Source: Candidatus Peregrinibacteria bacterium
GTDB lineage: Bacteria > Patescibacteriota > Gracilibacteria > Peribacterales > Peribacteraceae
Assembly: GCA_016866815.1 (NCBI GenBank)
Contig: VGKZ01000015.1
Span: 1-15,125 of the forward strand
DNA: 15,125 nucleotides
Direction of reading: 5' to 3'
The notes beneath the pieces are model-generated. The model was not told where the DNA came from, did no database searches, and worked only from the letters and a program-made list of their open reading frames with translations. This document shows positions 1 through 7,274 of this stretch, one piece after another. The position numbers and the translations under genes were made by a program. The number at the start of each line of letters is the position of its first letter. The stretch's first letter is position 1.

Positions 1-555
1 TCCGCCCTCCGCGATGCACTCTTTCGCGTAGGCAACTCCCTCTGCGATGGTAGAAAGATGATCCCCGCTGACTTTCACGCCTTTGCCGCCGCGAAGTCCG
101 TCGTACTTCACCACGTACTCTCCCCGTAGATCATTTTCAATGTATGCATGCAACGATTTTTCCTCCCCACTGCGGAATATCCGGAATTTCGGTGACGCAT
201 CTATGCCGTGCTTCCTGAGGAGTTCACGTGTGAAGCCTTTGCTCGATTCAATCCGCGCAAGGCTCTTGAGAGGAGCAACACTCGGGATTCCCTTGTGCAG
301 AAGCTCATCTGCAAGACCGGCACCGATGGGATCGTCCGGCGCAATGAATGCGAAATCCGGCTTCTCTCTCTCCGCGATTTCGAGGATCGCCGCAAAATTC
401 ATCAAATCCGTTTCGTATGTCCGTACCGCGAGCCTTGCGATTCCCGGATTGCGAGCCGGTACGACGGAAATGATTTCCGGTGCAGCGGGGCTTCTTGCAA
501 GTGCATCAGCCACGGCGTGGCCTCTTGCAGCCAGTGAAAGAAGCATGATTTTCAT
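1..555 (-). CDS. purD: Phosphoribosylamine-glycine ligase, N-terminal part (cut by window edge)
   Basis: This is the first 185 codons of a GAR synthetase; the rest lies beyond the left edge. The enzyme joins glycine to 5-phosphoribosylamine with ATP, the second step of de novo purine synthesis, in the cytoplasm. Seen: an N-terminal Rossmann-like start (MKIMLLSLAARGHAVADAL), then the family core as FIAPDDPIGAGLADELLHKG, SVAPLKSLARIESSKGFTRE, and the start of the ATP-grasp domain with YVVKYDGLRGGKGVKV. The usual GSGGREHA is replaced by SLAARGHA, so the site near the N terminus is divergent. The IESSK and NPGIAR wording reminds me of archaeal-type PurD, which is an impression only. The start is the ATG at 555, with a possible -10 box at 562-567 and no clear Shine-Dalgarno. 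It follows purF and the DUF4383 gene but has a terminator upstream, so it may be transcribed on its own. Confidence 0.88.
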   Translation of the reverse strand, partial: MKIMLLSLAARGHAVADALARSPAAPEIISVVPARNPGIARLAVRTYETDLMNFAAILEIAEREKPDFAFIAPDDPIGAGLADELLHKGIPSVAPLKSLARIESSKGFTRELLRKHGIDASPKFRIFRSGEEKSLHAYIENDLRGEYVVKYDGLRGGKGVKVSGDHLSTIAEGVAYAKECIAEGG

Positions 556-561
556 GCGACG

Positions 562-567
562 ATCATA
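562..567 (-). promoter_or_regulatory. Possible -10 box of purD
   Basis: TATGAT on the minus strand (5 of 6 to TATAAT) ends 6 bases before the purD ATG. A transcript from it would start at or very near the start codon and be leaderless. No convincing -35 box is visible, so this is a weak call. Confidence 0.25.
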
Positions 568-612
568 TCGCTTTGCCGCTTTCTTGAACAGCGTTTGCCT
601 TCATTGACAACG

Positions 613-640
613 AAAAACCGGAGCGCATGCGCTCCGGTTT
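613..640 (-). terminator. Rho-independent terminator between the DUF4383 gene and purD
   Basis: A perfect 26-base palindrome at 615-640 (half site AAACCGGAGCGCA) can form a GC-rich stem. Read on the minus strand it runs into five Ts (617 to 613). It lies just past the stop of the DUF4383 gene and ends the purF/DUF4383 transcript, or attenuates read-through into purD. Confidence 0.8.
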
Positions 641-660
641 GAAAGGTACAGAGGGAAAGC

Positions 661-1005
661 TCAGCCCTTCCTGCTCGTTCCGAGCACGATGCACACGAGA
701 GCAACCACAGCGTGCAGATAGTTGTCTGCATCGTTGGCGTGGAAGAGACCGAGAACGTCGCCACCCGATGTGAAGCCGACGAAAGCAACAGCGGCGTAGA
801 TCACGCCGAAGACAGTGAGGAACATCCGTTCCTTGCCGGCGCTGGCCGCCCAGAGGGCGACGAGACCCGTCGCAAGGTGGACGACATTGTGAATGGTGTT
901 CACTTCGAAGATGAATACCATGTCACCCATGAAGAAGCCGGCGATGCCGAGGAGGACGAAGACGACGCCGAGAAGCTGGGTGACCGGGCGTACGAGAGCG
1001 GACAT
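661..1005 (-). CDS. DUF4383-like small integral membrane protein
   Basis: A 114-aa protein with about four hydrophobic segments: roughly residues 8-26, 40-56, 61-82 and 95-110. The pattern fits the DUF4383 family: NTIHNVVHLATGLVALWAA after the first membrane segment, then a G-Y segment, then NDADNYLHAVVAL near the C terminus. The N..H and D(N)xLH histidines are the family hallmarks. Its biochemical role is unknown. It sits 67 bases downstream of purF and upstream of a terminator, so it is probably the last gene of the tmk-folD-purF transcript. The link to purine synthesis may only be positional. The ATG at 1005 has no good Shine-Dalgarno (only a C/T-rich stretch precedes it). Confidence 0.75.
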   Translation of the reverse strand: MSALVRPVTQLLGVVFVLLGIAGFFMGDMVFIFEVNTIHNVVHLATGLVALWAASAGKERMFLTVFGVIYAAVAFVGFTSGGDVLGLFHANDADNYLHAVVALVCIVLGTSRKG

Positions 1006-1072
1006 AGTGAAGAGGGGAAAGAGGGTACTGAAAGGAATGCTAGAACAACTCCATGAGTCCCCGCAAGTCGTC

Positions 1073-2584
1073 TTACACCAGTGTCATTGTCTTGTACGCT
1101 TCGCCTTCCTCGTCGCTTGCCAACTCGTTATTGCCGTGTTCCCGTGATTCATTGCGGCATCCGCCGAGTTCGTAGAGGAGTTTCTGCGTGATTTCGGGAG
1201 TCGGATAGTGCTTCGTGAAGCAGCCCTCGCTGAACCTTTTGATCTTGGGGTTTCCGTACCGGATGGACTTATGCAGATCTTCGATGGTTCCGTAGAAGAG
1301 GCCGTCTGCCCCCATAAATTTACGGATGTCTTCGATGGAATGGTCCGCTGCGATCAACTCCTGCTCCGTCGGCAGGTCGATACCGTACGGATCGGGACCG
1401 ATGATCGGAGGTGATGCAGAAGCGAAGTACACTTTCTTCGCTCCAGCTTCGCGCGCGATCTCCACGATTTTCTTGCTCGTGTTTCCTCGGACGATGGAGT
1501 CGTCGACGAGAAGGACGCTGTTGCCCTTGAATTCCAATTCGATCGGGTGCAGCTTGAACTTCAGGCTCCTCTTGCGGACTTTCTGCCCCGGCATGATGAA
1601 GGTGCGTCCGATGTACCGGTTCTTCACGAAGCCTTCTCGGTAGCGGACTTTCAGCTTGTCCGCGAGACCTGCGGCCATCGGGCGGCCCGTGTCGGGGATC
1701 GGGATGATGGAGTCGATGTGAATGCCGGATGCTTTGATCTGCCTCGCGAGATACTCACCCATGCGGAGCCTCGCCTTGTAGACGTTCACACCGTCGATGG
1801 TCGAATCCGGAGCCGCAAGGTAGACCCATTCAAAGATGCAGGGATTCAGCGTCCCCCTGCGGACAACCTGGCTGTGGAGCTTGTTGTGGCGGTCGATGAA
1901 GATAACCTCGCCCGGCTGGATGTCACGGATGAATTCAAAATCGAGTCCTTTGAACGCGCTGTTCTCGGAGGCAATGATGTATTCCTCCTTCATGCCGAAT
2001 TTCCGCTTGCCAAGTTGCAGCGGGCGGATGCCGTGCGGGTCCCTGAAACCGACGATGCCGTGACCGCCGATGAGAGCAACAGCCGAGTATGCGCCGGTGC
2101 ATTTCTTGAAGACTGTTCTGCATGCGTTGAACACGTGGTGCGGAGTGAGTTTCTTCGGACGCTGATTCGCGAGCGCGACGGCGAAGACATTGAGGAGGAT
2201 TTCAGAGTCGGAGCTGGTGTTGAGATGGCGGTAGTACTTTTCGAGAAGTTCCTTCTTCAGTGCAGGGTAGTTGGTCAGGTTGCCGTTGTGTGCGATGGCG
2301 ATGCCGAAGGGATTATTGACGAAGAACGGCTGTGCCTCAAATTCACTGCTGCAGCCTGCAGTCGGGTAGCGAACGTGTCCGATTCCCATGGTTCCTCGGA
2401 GCCTGCTCAGCGACTTTTCATGGAAGACATCCCTCACCATGCCGTTACTCTTCTTCAGATGGAATTGACTGTTGTAGGTCACGATGCCGGCAGCGTCCTG
2501 TCCCCGGTGCTGGAGGAGAGTGAGTCCGTCATACAAATCCTGAATCACTTCACCGAAGCCGGAGATGGCCATGATTCCGCACAT
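1073..2584 (-). CDS. purF: Amidophosphoribosyltransferase
   Basis: PRPP amidotransferase, the committed step of purine synthesis (PRPP + glutamine to phosphoribosylamine). The protein is 503 aa, normal for the family. The open frame extends 29 codons further upstream, but the start is the ATG at 2584, because removal of Met exposes Cys2, the N-terminal nucleophile of the class II glutaminase domain (MCGIMAISGFG). Seen: LLQHRGQDAAGI (24-34), GIGHVRYPTAG (67-77), AHNGNLTNY (98-106), SSDSE (124-128), GFRDPHGIRPL (179-189), and the PRPP loop VLLVDDSIVRGNTSKK (357-372). There is no propeptide. The C-terminal 35 residues are polar and look non-conserved. The next gene upstream in the same direction is folD, 131 bases away, with a possible own promoter between them. 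The product feeds purD just downstream. Confidence 0.96.
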   Translation of the reverse strand: MCGIMAISGFGEVIQDLYDGLTLLQHRGQDAAGIVTYNSQFHLKKSNGMVRDVFHEKSLSRLRGTMGIGHVRYPTAGCSSEFEAQPFFVNNPFGIAIAHNGNLTNYPALKKELLEKYYRHLNTSSDSEILLNVFAVALANQRPKKLTPHHVFNACRTVFKKCTGAYSAVALIGGHGIVGFRDPHGIRPLQLGKRKFGMKEEYIIASENSAFKGLDFEFIRDIQPGEVIFIDRHNKLHSQVVRRGTLNPCIFEWVYLAAPDSTIDGVNVYKARLRMGEYLARQIKASGIHIDSIIPIPDTGRPMAAGLADKLKVRYREGFVKNRYIGRTFIMPGQKVRKRSLKFKLHPIELEFKGNSVLLVDDSIVRGNTSKKIVEIAREAGAKKVYFASASPPIIGPDPYGIDLPTEQELIAADHSIEDIRKFMGADGLFYGTIEDLHKSIRYGNPKIKRFSEGCFTKHYPTPEITQKLLYELGGCRNESREHGNNELASDEEGEAYKTMTLV

Positions 2585-2669
2585 GCTAGAGAGTGGGAAC
2601 AGGCAAGCGAGCCTGACGGAAACAATTCCGCAAGGCCGAGAAATGATCACGGTGGAATACCACGGAGGC

Positions 2670-2697
2670 ATTTTAGGGACTTTTTTGTAACAGGCAA
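2670..2697 (-). promoter_or_regulatory. Possible purF promoter
   Basis: On the minus strand TTGCCT (2697-2692, 4 of 6 to TTGACA) lies 16 bases from TAAAAT (2675-2670, 5 of 6 to TATAAT). It falls in the folD-purF gap about 85 bases upstream of the purF ATG, and would give a leader of roughly 80 bases. This is a match to consensus only; transcription from upstream of tmk is equally possible. Confidence 0.35.
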
Positions 2698-2715
2698 GGA
2701 AGTCTCCTTACTTGT

Positions 2716-3570
2716 TCAACTATCTATGCCCATCTGACGTTCCTTGGCGCGCACGCAGTTACGCAGCAGACTCGCTACGGTCATAGGTCCCACACCGCCG
2801 GGAACGGGCGTGATAGCGGAGACTTTCTTTCTCAAGGCTTCGAAATCGGTGTCTCCGCAGAGTGCGCCGTCGATGCGGTGGATGCCGACATCAATGACGA
2901 CTGCACCTTGCTGTACCATGTCTGCAGTAATGAGTTTTGCCTTACCTGCTGCGGCAATGAGTATGTCTGCTTTTCGCGTCATATCACCGAGATTCTTCGT
3001 TTTGCTGTGGCACACCGTGACGGTTGCGTCGCGGTTCAGGAGCATGATCGCCAGCGGCTTTCCGACGGTGTTGCTCCTGCCGACGATCACGGCGTGTTTT
3101 CCTGCGACGGGAATTTTGTAGTGCTCAAGGAGACGGACGATTCCCGACGGCGTCGCGGGCGGAAGATCTTCAAAATCTTTCGACAGGAAAACTTTCCCGA
3201 GGTTGTAGGCGCCAAATCCATCGATGTCCTTCTTCGGATCGATCGCGCGGATGATCTGCGGAGTGTGCCGTTCGAGGTGCTCCGGCAGGGGAAGTTGCAC
3301 GAAGAATCCCGTGACATCGGGATCGTTGTTCAGTCTGCCGACGATTTCCAGAAGCTGATCGAGGGATGTATCCTTCGGTACGTGCATGTGCTCGTTCCGC
3401 ATGCCGATTTCCGTGCAGCTCTTCACTTTTTGCCTGATGTAACTCTCACTCGCAGGATCGTCGCCGACCTGTACGACGACGAGCTTGGGATCCAGTGTCT
3501 CCACGAGCGGTTTGAGAAAGTCGAGCAGGGCCTCCGCAGCTTTTTTGCCGTCGAGAAGAAGCGTTTCCAT
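2716..3570 (-). CDS. folD: Bifunctional methylenetetrahydrofolate dehydrogenase/cyclohydrolase
   Basis: FolD oxidises 5,10-methylene-THF to methenyl-THF with NADP and hydrolyses it to 10-formyl-THF, the formyl donor of purine synthesis. The 284-aa length is standard. Seen: the catalytic Tyr44 and Lys48 in DPASESYIRQKVKSC, VQLPLP (91-96), KKDIDGF (113-119), PPATPSGI (137-144; the family usually has Cys in place of the first Ala), the nucleotide-binding GRSNTVGKPLA (164-174), TVTVCHSKT (183-191), and the C-terminal TPVPGGVGPMTVA (254-266). It starts 32 bases after tmk ends on the same strand, so the two are probably cotranscribed. The pairing with tmk and purF makes folate-dependent nucleotide synthesis the theme of the cluster. 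Confidence 0.97.
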   Translation of the reverse strand: METLLLDGKKAAEALLDFLKPLVETLDPKLVVVQVGDDPASESYIRQKVKSCTEIGMRNEHMHVPKDTSLDQLLEIVGRLNNDPDVTGFFVQLPLPEHLERHTPQIIRAIDPKKDIDGFGAYNLGKVFLSKDFEDLPPATPSGIVRLLEHYKIPVAGKHAVIVGRSNTVGKPLAIMLLNRDATVTVCHSKTKNLGDMTRKADILIAAAGKAKLITADMVQQGAVVIDVGIHRIDGALCGDTDFEALRKKVSAITPVPGGVGPMTVASLLRNCVRAKERQMGIDS

Positions 3571-3602
3571 GTCTGCAGTATAACCCCGTTCCCTGAAAGC
3601 AT

Positions 3603-4232
3603 CTACGCCTGCACGCTCGTTTTCTTTCCCTGATCGAAGAAGTGCAGCACCTGTCGCAGGATGAAGTCCGCAACGTCTTCCGTGGTACCGGATGTATCGA
3701 CGAAAACCGTCGACGGATCCTCTACCATCCTGTATTCCTCGTATACGCGGCGCTGGAGATTTTCCGTTTCAAATACATCGATGTGTCCGCGTTTCTGAAT
3801 CCGCTCCATGCAGACGTCGAACGGCGGCAGGGCGATGATCGTAAGATCCGGTTTGGGGAACGCATCGTTGACATTCTTCAGCCATTCTTTTGACAGTCCC
3901 ATGACTGCACCGTAGACGATGGTGGAGAGTGCGTACCGGTCGCAGACGACGACTGCGCCACTGCGGAGAGCGGGTTCAATCACCGTGGAGACATGATTCG
4001 CGCGGTCCGCGCAGAACAGAAGCTGTACGGCATCCGGTGACGGCATGGTCTCGCTTGAGAGAATAGTGCGGATCTCCTTCCCGATCGCGGAGTCCGTCGG
4101 TTCTGCTGTGGTGATCACGGTCATGCCACGGGCACGCAGACTTTCGGTCAGCATGGCGCTGTGTCGCGTTGTGCCGCTCCCGTCCGGGCCCTCGAGGACT
4201 ATGAATGTTCCGTGCATAAGGCGCTGGATCAT
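3603..4232 (-). CDS. tmk: Thymidylate kinase-like protein with altered P-loop
   Basis: A 209-aa P-loop kinase of the dTMP kinase family (dTMP + ATP to dTDP). Seen: FIVLEGPDGSGTTRHS (10-25), AEPTDSAIGKEIR, LLFCADRANHV, the DRY motif in VCDRYALSTIVYG, and a LID-like R-rich segment (KRGHIDVFETENLQRRV). The Walker A lysine is missing: the family has GxDGxGK[ST], and here the lysine position is Thr (GPDGSGTT). The rest of the fold looks intact, so this could be a variant enzyme or a kinase of other specificity. A start at the second Met (position 4217, MHGTFIVLEG) is as good and gives 204 aa. A TATGAT at 4228-4233 would favour that shorter start. It is the first gene of the minus-strand cluster and divergent from the membrane/Clp-like operon. 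Confidence 0.85.
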   Translation of the reverse strand: MIQRLMHGTFIVLEGPDGSGTTRHSAMLTESLRARGMTVITTAEPTDSAIGKEIRTILSSETMPSPDAVQLLFCADRANHVSTVIEPALRSGAVVVCDRYALSTIVYGAVMGLSKEWLKNVNDAFPKPDLTIIALPPFDVCMERIQKRGHIDVFETENLQRRVYEEYRMVEDPSTVFVDTSGTTEDVADFILRQVLHFFDQGKKTSVQA

Positions 4233-4342
4233 ACCATGCCTGTTCCTGTACCTGCGAATGGAAGACTTTTGGCACGCTGGGTCGGTAGTCGCCCCCTGCT
4301 ATGAATGCCCGAAATGGCGGCATGTACCGAGCCCGCCACACC

Positions 4343-4371
4343 TTCAAAGGAAGCCAAAAATCTGCTATAAT
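4343..4371 (+). promoter_or_regulatory. Extended -10 promoter of the membrane protein/Clp-like operon
   Basis: TTCAAA (4343-4348) and a perfect TATAAT (4366-4371) are separated by 17 bases, and TGC directly before the -10 box is an extended -10 element. The expected start near 4378 leaves a leader of only about 15 bases before the ATG at 4393. The AGAGGA at 4373-4378 would then fall at or before the transcript start, so it is unlikely to serve as a ribosome site. Confidence 0.7.
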
Positions 4372-4392
4372 AAGAGGAATAACCCAAAAACC

Positions 4393-4815
4393 ATGCGCGC
4401 GGTCAATGTCGTCCTCCACCCCTTCCTCTTCGCGGGCATCACCGTGCCGGAATTCCTCCATTGGTACTTCTTCGAGCGGCCGTCCAGGATCGTCCGTTCC
4501 TACCTTGCCTATCTCCGTGCCCTGTCCGATATTTTTGCATTCGCGTTCCTCATCAGGACGCTCCTCTCTCCGTGGAAGCAGATCACCGCTGTGTACCCGG
4601 TCAAGGGAATGAATCTCACGGCGATTGGCGAGAGCCTCACACTCAATTGTCTCAGCAGAACGATTGGCATGCTATTCCGGTTGTCGGCGATCTGCATGGG
4701 TATGGCGGTCATCGCGATTCTCACCGTGTTCTACGGGGCGTACACCCTCGCATGGCTGGTGTTTCCGTTGTTCTTCTGGGTCGCTCTTGCACACATTTCC
4801 TCCGCGCTTTTCTGA
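4393..4815 (+). CDS. Small membrane protein paired with the Clp-like ATPase
   Basis: A 140-aa protein of unknown function. The first half carries a hydrophobic stretch around residues 40-57 ending in LIRTLLSPWKQI. The second half carries two strong membrane segments (about 95-113 and 116-136), and the protein ends in ISSALF. The LLSPWK motif followed by a YP and a mostly aromatic/basic segment resembles small CPR membrane proteins I have seen next to Clp-like ATPases; that comparison is from memory. The open frame extends upstream, but the ATG at 4393 lies just after a strong promoter and begins the plausible protein. The stop is two bases from the ATG of the next gene, so the two are almost surely translated together. 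A membrane partner or adaptor of that ATPase is the natural guess. Confidence 0.75.
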   Translation: MRAVNVVLHPFLFAGITVPEFLHWYFFERPSRIVRSYLAYLRALSDIFAFAFLIRTLLSPWKQITAVYPVKGMNLTAIGESLTLNCLSRTIGMLFRLSAICMGMAVIAILTVFYGAYTLAWLVFPLFFWVALAHISSALF

Positions 4816-4817
4816 TC

Positions 4818-7250
4818 ATGGAGCTTCGTTTCGATCCGTCGGCAACGAGAGCGTACACAGCGCGCGTCCTGAGACGGTTTGTCGAAGGTCCTGCGATTGT
4901 TGTGATCGCCGTCATCATTCTCATACCGTTTATCCTCGAAGAGCTCCGTACGCAGAATGCGTCGCATCTCATGACGGCGATCCTGCTCTTCGGCATGGTG
5001 TTCCTCATCGTGAAGGGCTTCATCACCGAACGTCTGGAGAGTGACGAACTGCCCGTGAAAGATAATGGCAATCTCGCGTCGCAGCTCACCCAGGATATTC
5101 TTGCACGTCTCTCAGAAAATGCGTCGATGGCCCGGGAAGTCGTCGAAGCTGCGTCCCTCTCGACGAGGGGCGGATTCATTCTCCATGAAATGGGAATTTC
5201 CCGCGAGAGGTTTCTCCCACTCGTGCGGCCGATTCTCGAGGACCAACTGGCCACGCCGTTCCTGACGAAGGTCATGGCGGCTATGCAGCGATTTAAAACC
5301 AAACGCATTGATTCCGGTTGCATTCTCTTCACCCTGTTCCAGAGGAAAGGCGTGATGGAGGAGCTATTGAATTCCCTCGATCTATCGCTCCAGGATGTGG
5401 CGATGATTACGGAGTGGGAGCGCTATCACCACACCGTCTGGACGCGCGAAAGCTTCTTCAGTCCCCAGAGTCTTCTGCGTTCATTTGGTGGTCTCGGTCG
5501 CAGGTGGATCACCGGGTACAACGATGCTCTCGATGAGATTACGACGGACATCAGCGAGACTATTTTGTACCGATGCAAGCGTAAGGTCACCATTCATCTC
5601 GATAAAATCAAAGACGCGCTGCTCGTTCTCGGACGTTCTTCGCAGCACAACATCATCGTCACCGGACAGGATGGCAGCGGTAAGCAGAGCTTCGTTGAAA
5701 ATCTCGCACACCATCTTCGTCTCAATGAAGTACGTTCCGGGTCTGCCTATACCCGCGTGCTTATTCTGAAGGTGCAGGATCTGCTTTCCGGCGGGCAAAA
5801 TCCCGATACATTTCTTCTGCAGGCGCTCACACGTGCTGATTCGCAGGGACGATTCATCGTTGTCATCCAGGATATCGGTCTGTTCCTGTCCTCCGGTGAC
5901 GAGAAGCTGCGGGGCGTGCTGATCAAGTTTCTCCAGGCCAAGAATATCAACATCATCGGCATCGCCGATACGAAGGACTATCACACGCTCATTAAAACTG
6001 ATGCGTCTCTCGACTCGCAGTTTGAAACCATTGCCCTGGAGCCGACGAATGTCTCGGACACGATGTCGGTTCTCATGGAAGAGTATTTCCGCATCGAGGA
6101 CAAGAGTCATATTCACGTGACGTACAAAGCACTCAAGGAAATCATCGATCACGCAGACCGGTACATCCGGAAGAGTTCATTTCCCGGAAAGGCAATCGAC
6201 TTGCTCCACGACACCGTTTCGCACGCGAAGCAGCTGAGTAATACCTACGTAAAGCCGGAGGATGTCCGTGCGATGGTTTCCCTCCGTGCTCACATGGATA
6301 TCGGGGAAGTCGGTGAGCACGAACGTCTGGCGCTGAAGAGTCTTTCCGATGCCATGCACAAGCATATCGTCGGGCAGGATTACGCCATCGCGGCAATCGT
6401 CAGTGCCCTGAAGAGGGCGAGAGCGCGGATCGGTCTCAAGAACAGGCCGCTTGCCACATTCCTGTTCCTCGGTCCCACCGGTGTCGGTAAGACGGAAACG
6501 GCGAAGGCTCTGGCGGAGGAATACTTCGGCAAGATGGCTTCCGGAGGGTCGAAGGCTCCCATGATCCGTTTGGACATGAACGAGTACAGCTCTCCCGAGT
6601 CCGTCTCGGCCATCATCGGCTCCACGGACCCGGCGAAACCGGCAGAGGGATACCTCGCTCGCGAAGTGCAGGATCATCCATTCTCACTCATTCTCCTCGA
6701 TGAGATCGAGAAAGCGGACAAGAAAGTCCTGAACCTCTTCCTGCAGGTGCTCGATGAGGGGCACTTCATCGATGCTCAGGGAACCAAGACCGATTTTCGC
6801 AATACCATCATCATCGCAACATCCAATGCTGGGGCGGCGTTCATCACAGATTTCCTGCATAGTAATGCGAATGCTGCCGGCTTGGCGTTCAAGAATTCTC
6901 TCATCGACGAAATTATTCGCACTGGCGTGTACTCGCCGGAGTTCCTCAATCGCTTCGACGACGTCATTCTGTATCTGCCGCTGACGAAGGAGGAAACGAT
7001 TGAAGTTGCGAAGCGTATGATCCGTTCTGTCGTTGCCGGTGTAGAGCGTGAGCGTGGCATCATCATACGTGTCGACATCGATGCTGTCACCGCCATTGCA
7101 GAAAAGGGATTCAGTCATGATTTCGGAGTTCGCGAGATGCGCAGGGCGATCGGCGAAACACTCGAAACACATATTGCGGATTTCCTTCTCAACAGGCCTC
7201 TGCGCCGGGGCGATATCATCGAAGTCCGTCGGGAAGACCTGCGCATCTGA
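4818..7250 (+). CDS. Membrane-anchored ClpC/ClpA-like double AAA+ ATPase with degenerate first domain
   Basis: An 810-aa protein. Seen: two membrane segments (about 24-41 and 51-68), a Clp-N-like region (about 85-195), then two AAA+ modules. D1 has Walker A GQDGSGKQ (283-290), but its Walker B reads FIVVIQDIG instead of hhhhDE, and the usual arginine pair of DAALERRF is replaced (DASLDSQF, 395-402). D2 looks catalytically complete: Walker A GPTGVGKT (552-559), Walker B LILLDE (624-629), sensor 1 IIIATSN, arginine finger in EFLNRFD (R712), sensor 2 FGVREMRRAI. The GYVG pore loop expected after MNEYSSPESVSAIIGS is replaced by TDPAKPAEGYLAREV, and no YRGEFE loop is visible in D1. There is no M-domain. 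AGL at 687-689 lies where ClpC has its ClpP-docking tripeptide, a weak match. It could be a membrane remodeller or unfoldase; protease partnership is open. The start at 4818 was chosen because it follows the preceding stop by two bases. Confidence 0.88.
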   Translation: MELRFDPSATRAYTARVLRRFVEGPAIVVIAVIILIPFILEELRTQNASHLMTAILLFGMVFLIVKGFITERLESDELPVKDNGNLASQLTQDILARLSENASMAREVVEAASLSTRGGFILHEMGISRERFLPLVRPILEDQLATPFLTKVMAAMQRFKTKRIDSGCILFTLFQRKGVMEELLNSLDLSLQDVAMITEWERYHHTVWTRESFFSPQSLLRSFGGLGRRWITGYNDALDEITTDISETILYRCKRKVTIHLDKIKDALLVLGRSSQHNIIVTGQDGSGKQSFVENLAHHLRLNEVRSGSAYTRVLILKVQDLLSGGQNPDTFLLQALTRADSQGRFIVVIQDIGLFLSSGDEKLRGVLIKFLQAKNINIIGIADTKDYHTLIKTDASLDSQFETIALEPTNVSDTMSVLMEEYFRIEDKSHIHVTYKALKEIIDHADRYIRKSSFPGKAIDLLHDTVSHAKQLSNTYVKPEDVRAMVSLRAHMDIGEVGEHERLALKSLSDAMHKHIVGQDYAIAAIVSALKRARARIGLKNRPLATFLFLGPTGVGKTETAKALAEEYFGKMASGGSKAPMIRLDMNEYSSPESVSAIIGSTDPAKPAEGYLAREVQDHPFSLILLDEIEKADKKVLNLFLQVLDEGHFIDAQGTKTDFRNTIIIATSNAGAAFITDFLHSNANAAGLAFKNSLIDEIIRTGVYSPEFLNRFDDVILYLPLTKEETIEVAKRMIRSVVAGVERERGIIIRVDIDAVTAIAEKGFSHDFGVREMRRAIGETLETHIADFLLNRPLRRGDIIEVRREDLRI

Positions 7251-7252
7251 TC

Positions 7253-7274
7253 CGTTCCATGGTCATATGGAACG
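7253..7274 (+). repeat. Inverted repeat enclosing a start codon
   Basis: CGTTCCAT (7253-7260) and ATGGAACG (7267-7274) are perfect 8-base inverted arms around a 6-base loop. The hairpin begins two bases after the clp-like stop and includes the ATG at 7267 of the next gene. There is no T-run, so it is not a standard terminator. It could lower translation of the downstream gene. Confidence 0.5.

Noticed and set aside
1547..2737. Plus-strand open frame of 396 codons
   Set aside because: It lies antisense over purF, which is unmistakable, and its translation shows no family pattern; it is a codon-bias shadow.
2878..3633. Plus-strand open frame of 251 codons
   Set aside because: It is a shadow antisense to folD without recognisable motifs.
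4461..4817. 119-codon N-terminal extension of the Clp-like ATPase
   Set aside because: It overlaps the membrane protein gene in another frame and is low-quality sequence; the ATG at 4818 gives the two membrane helices at the N terminus.
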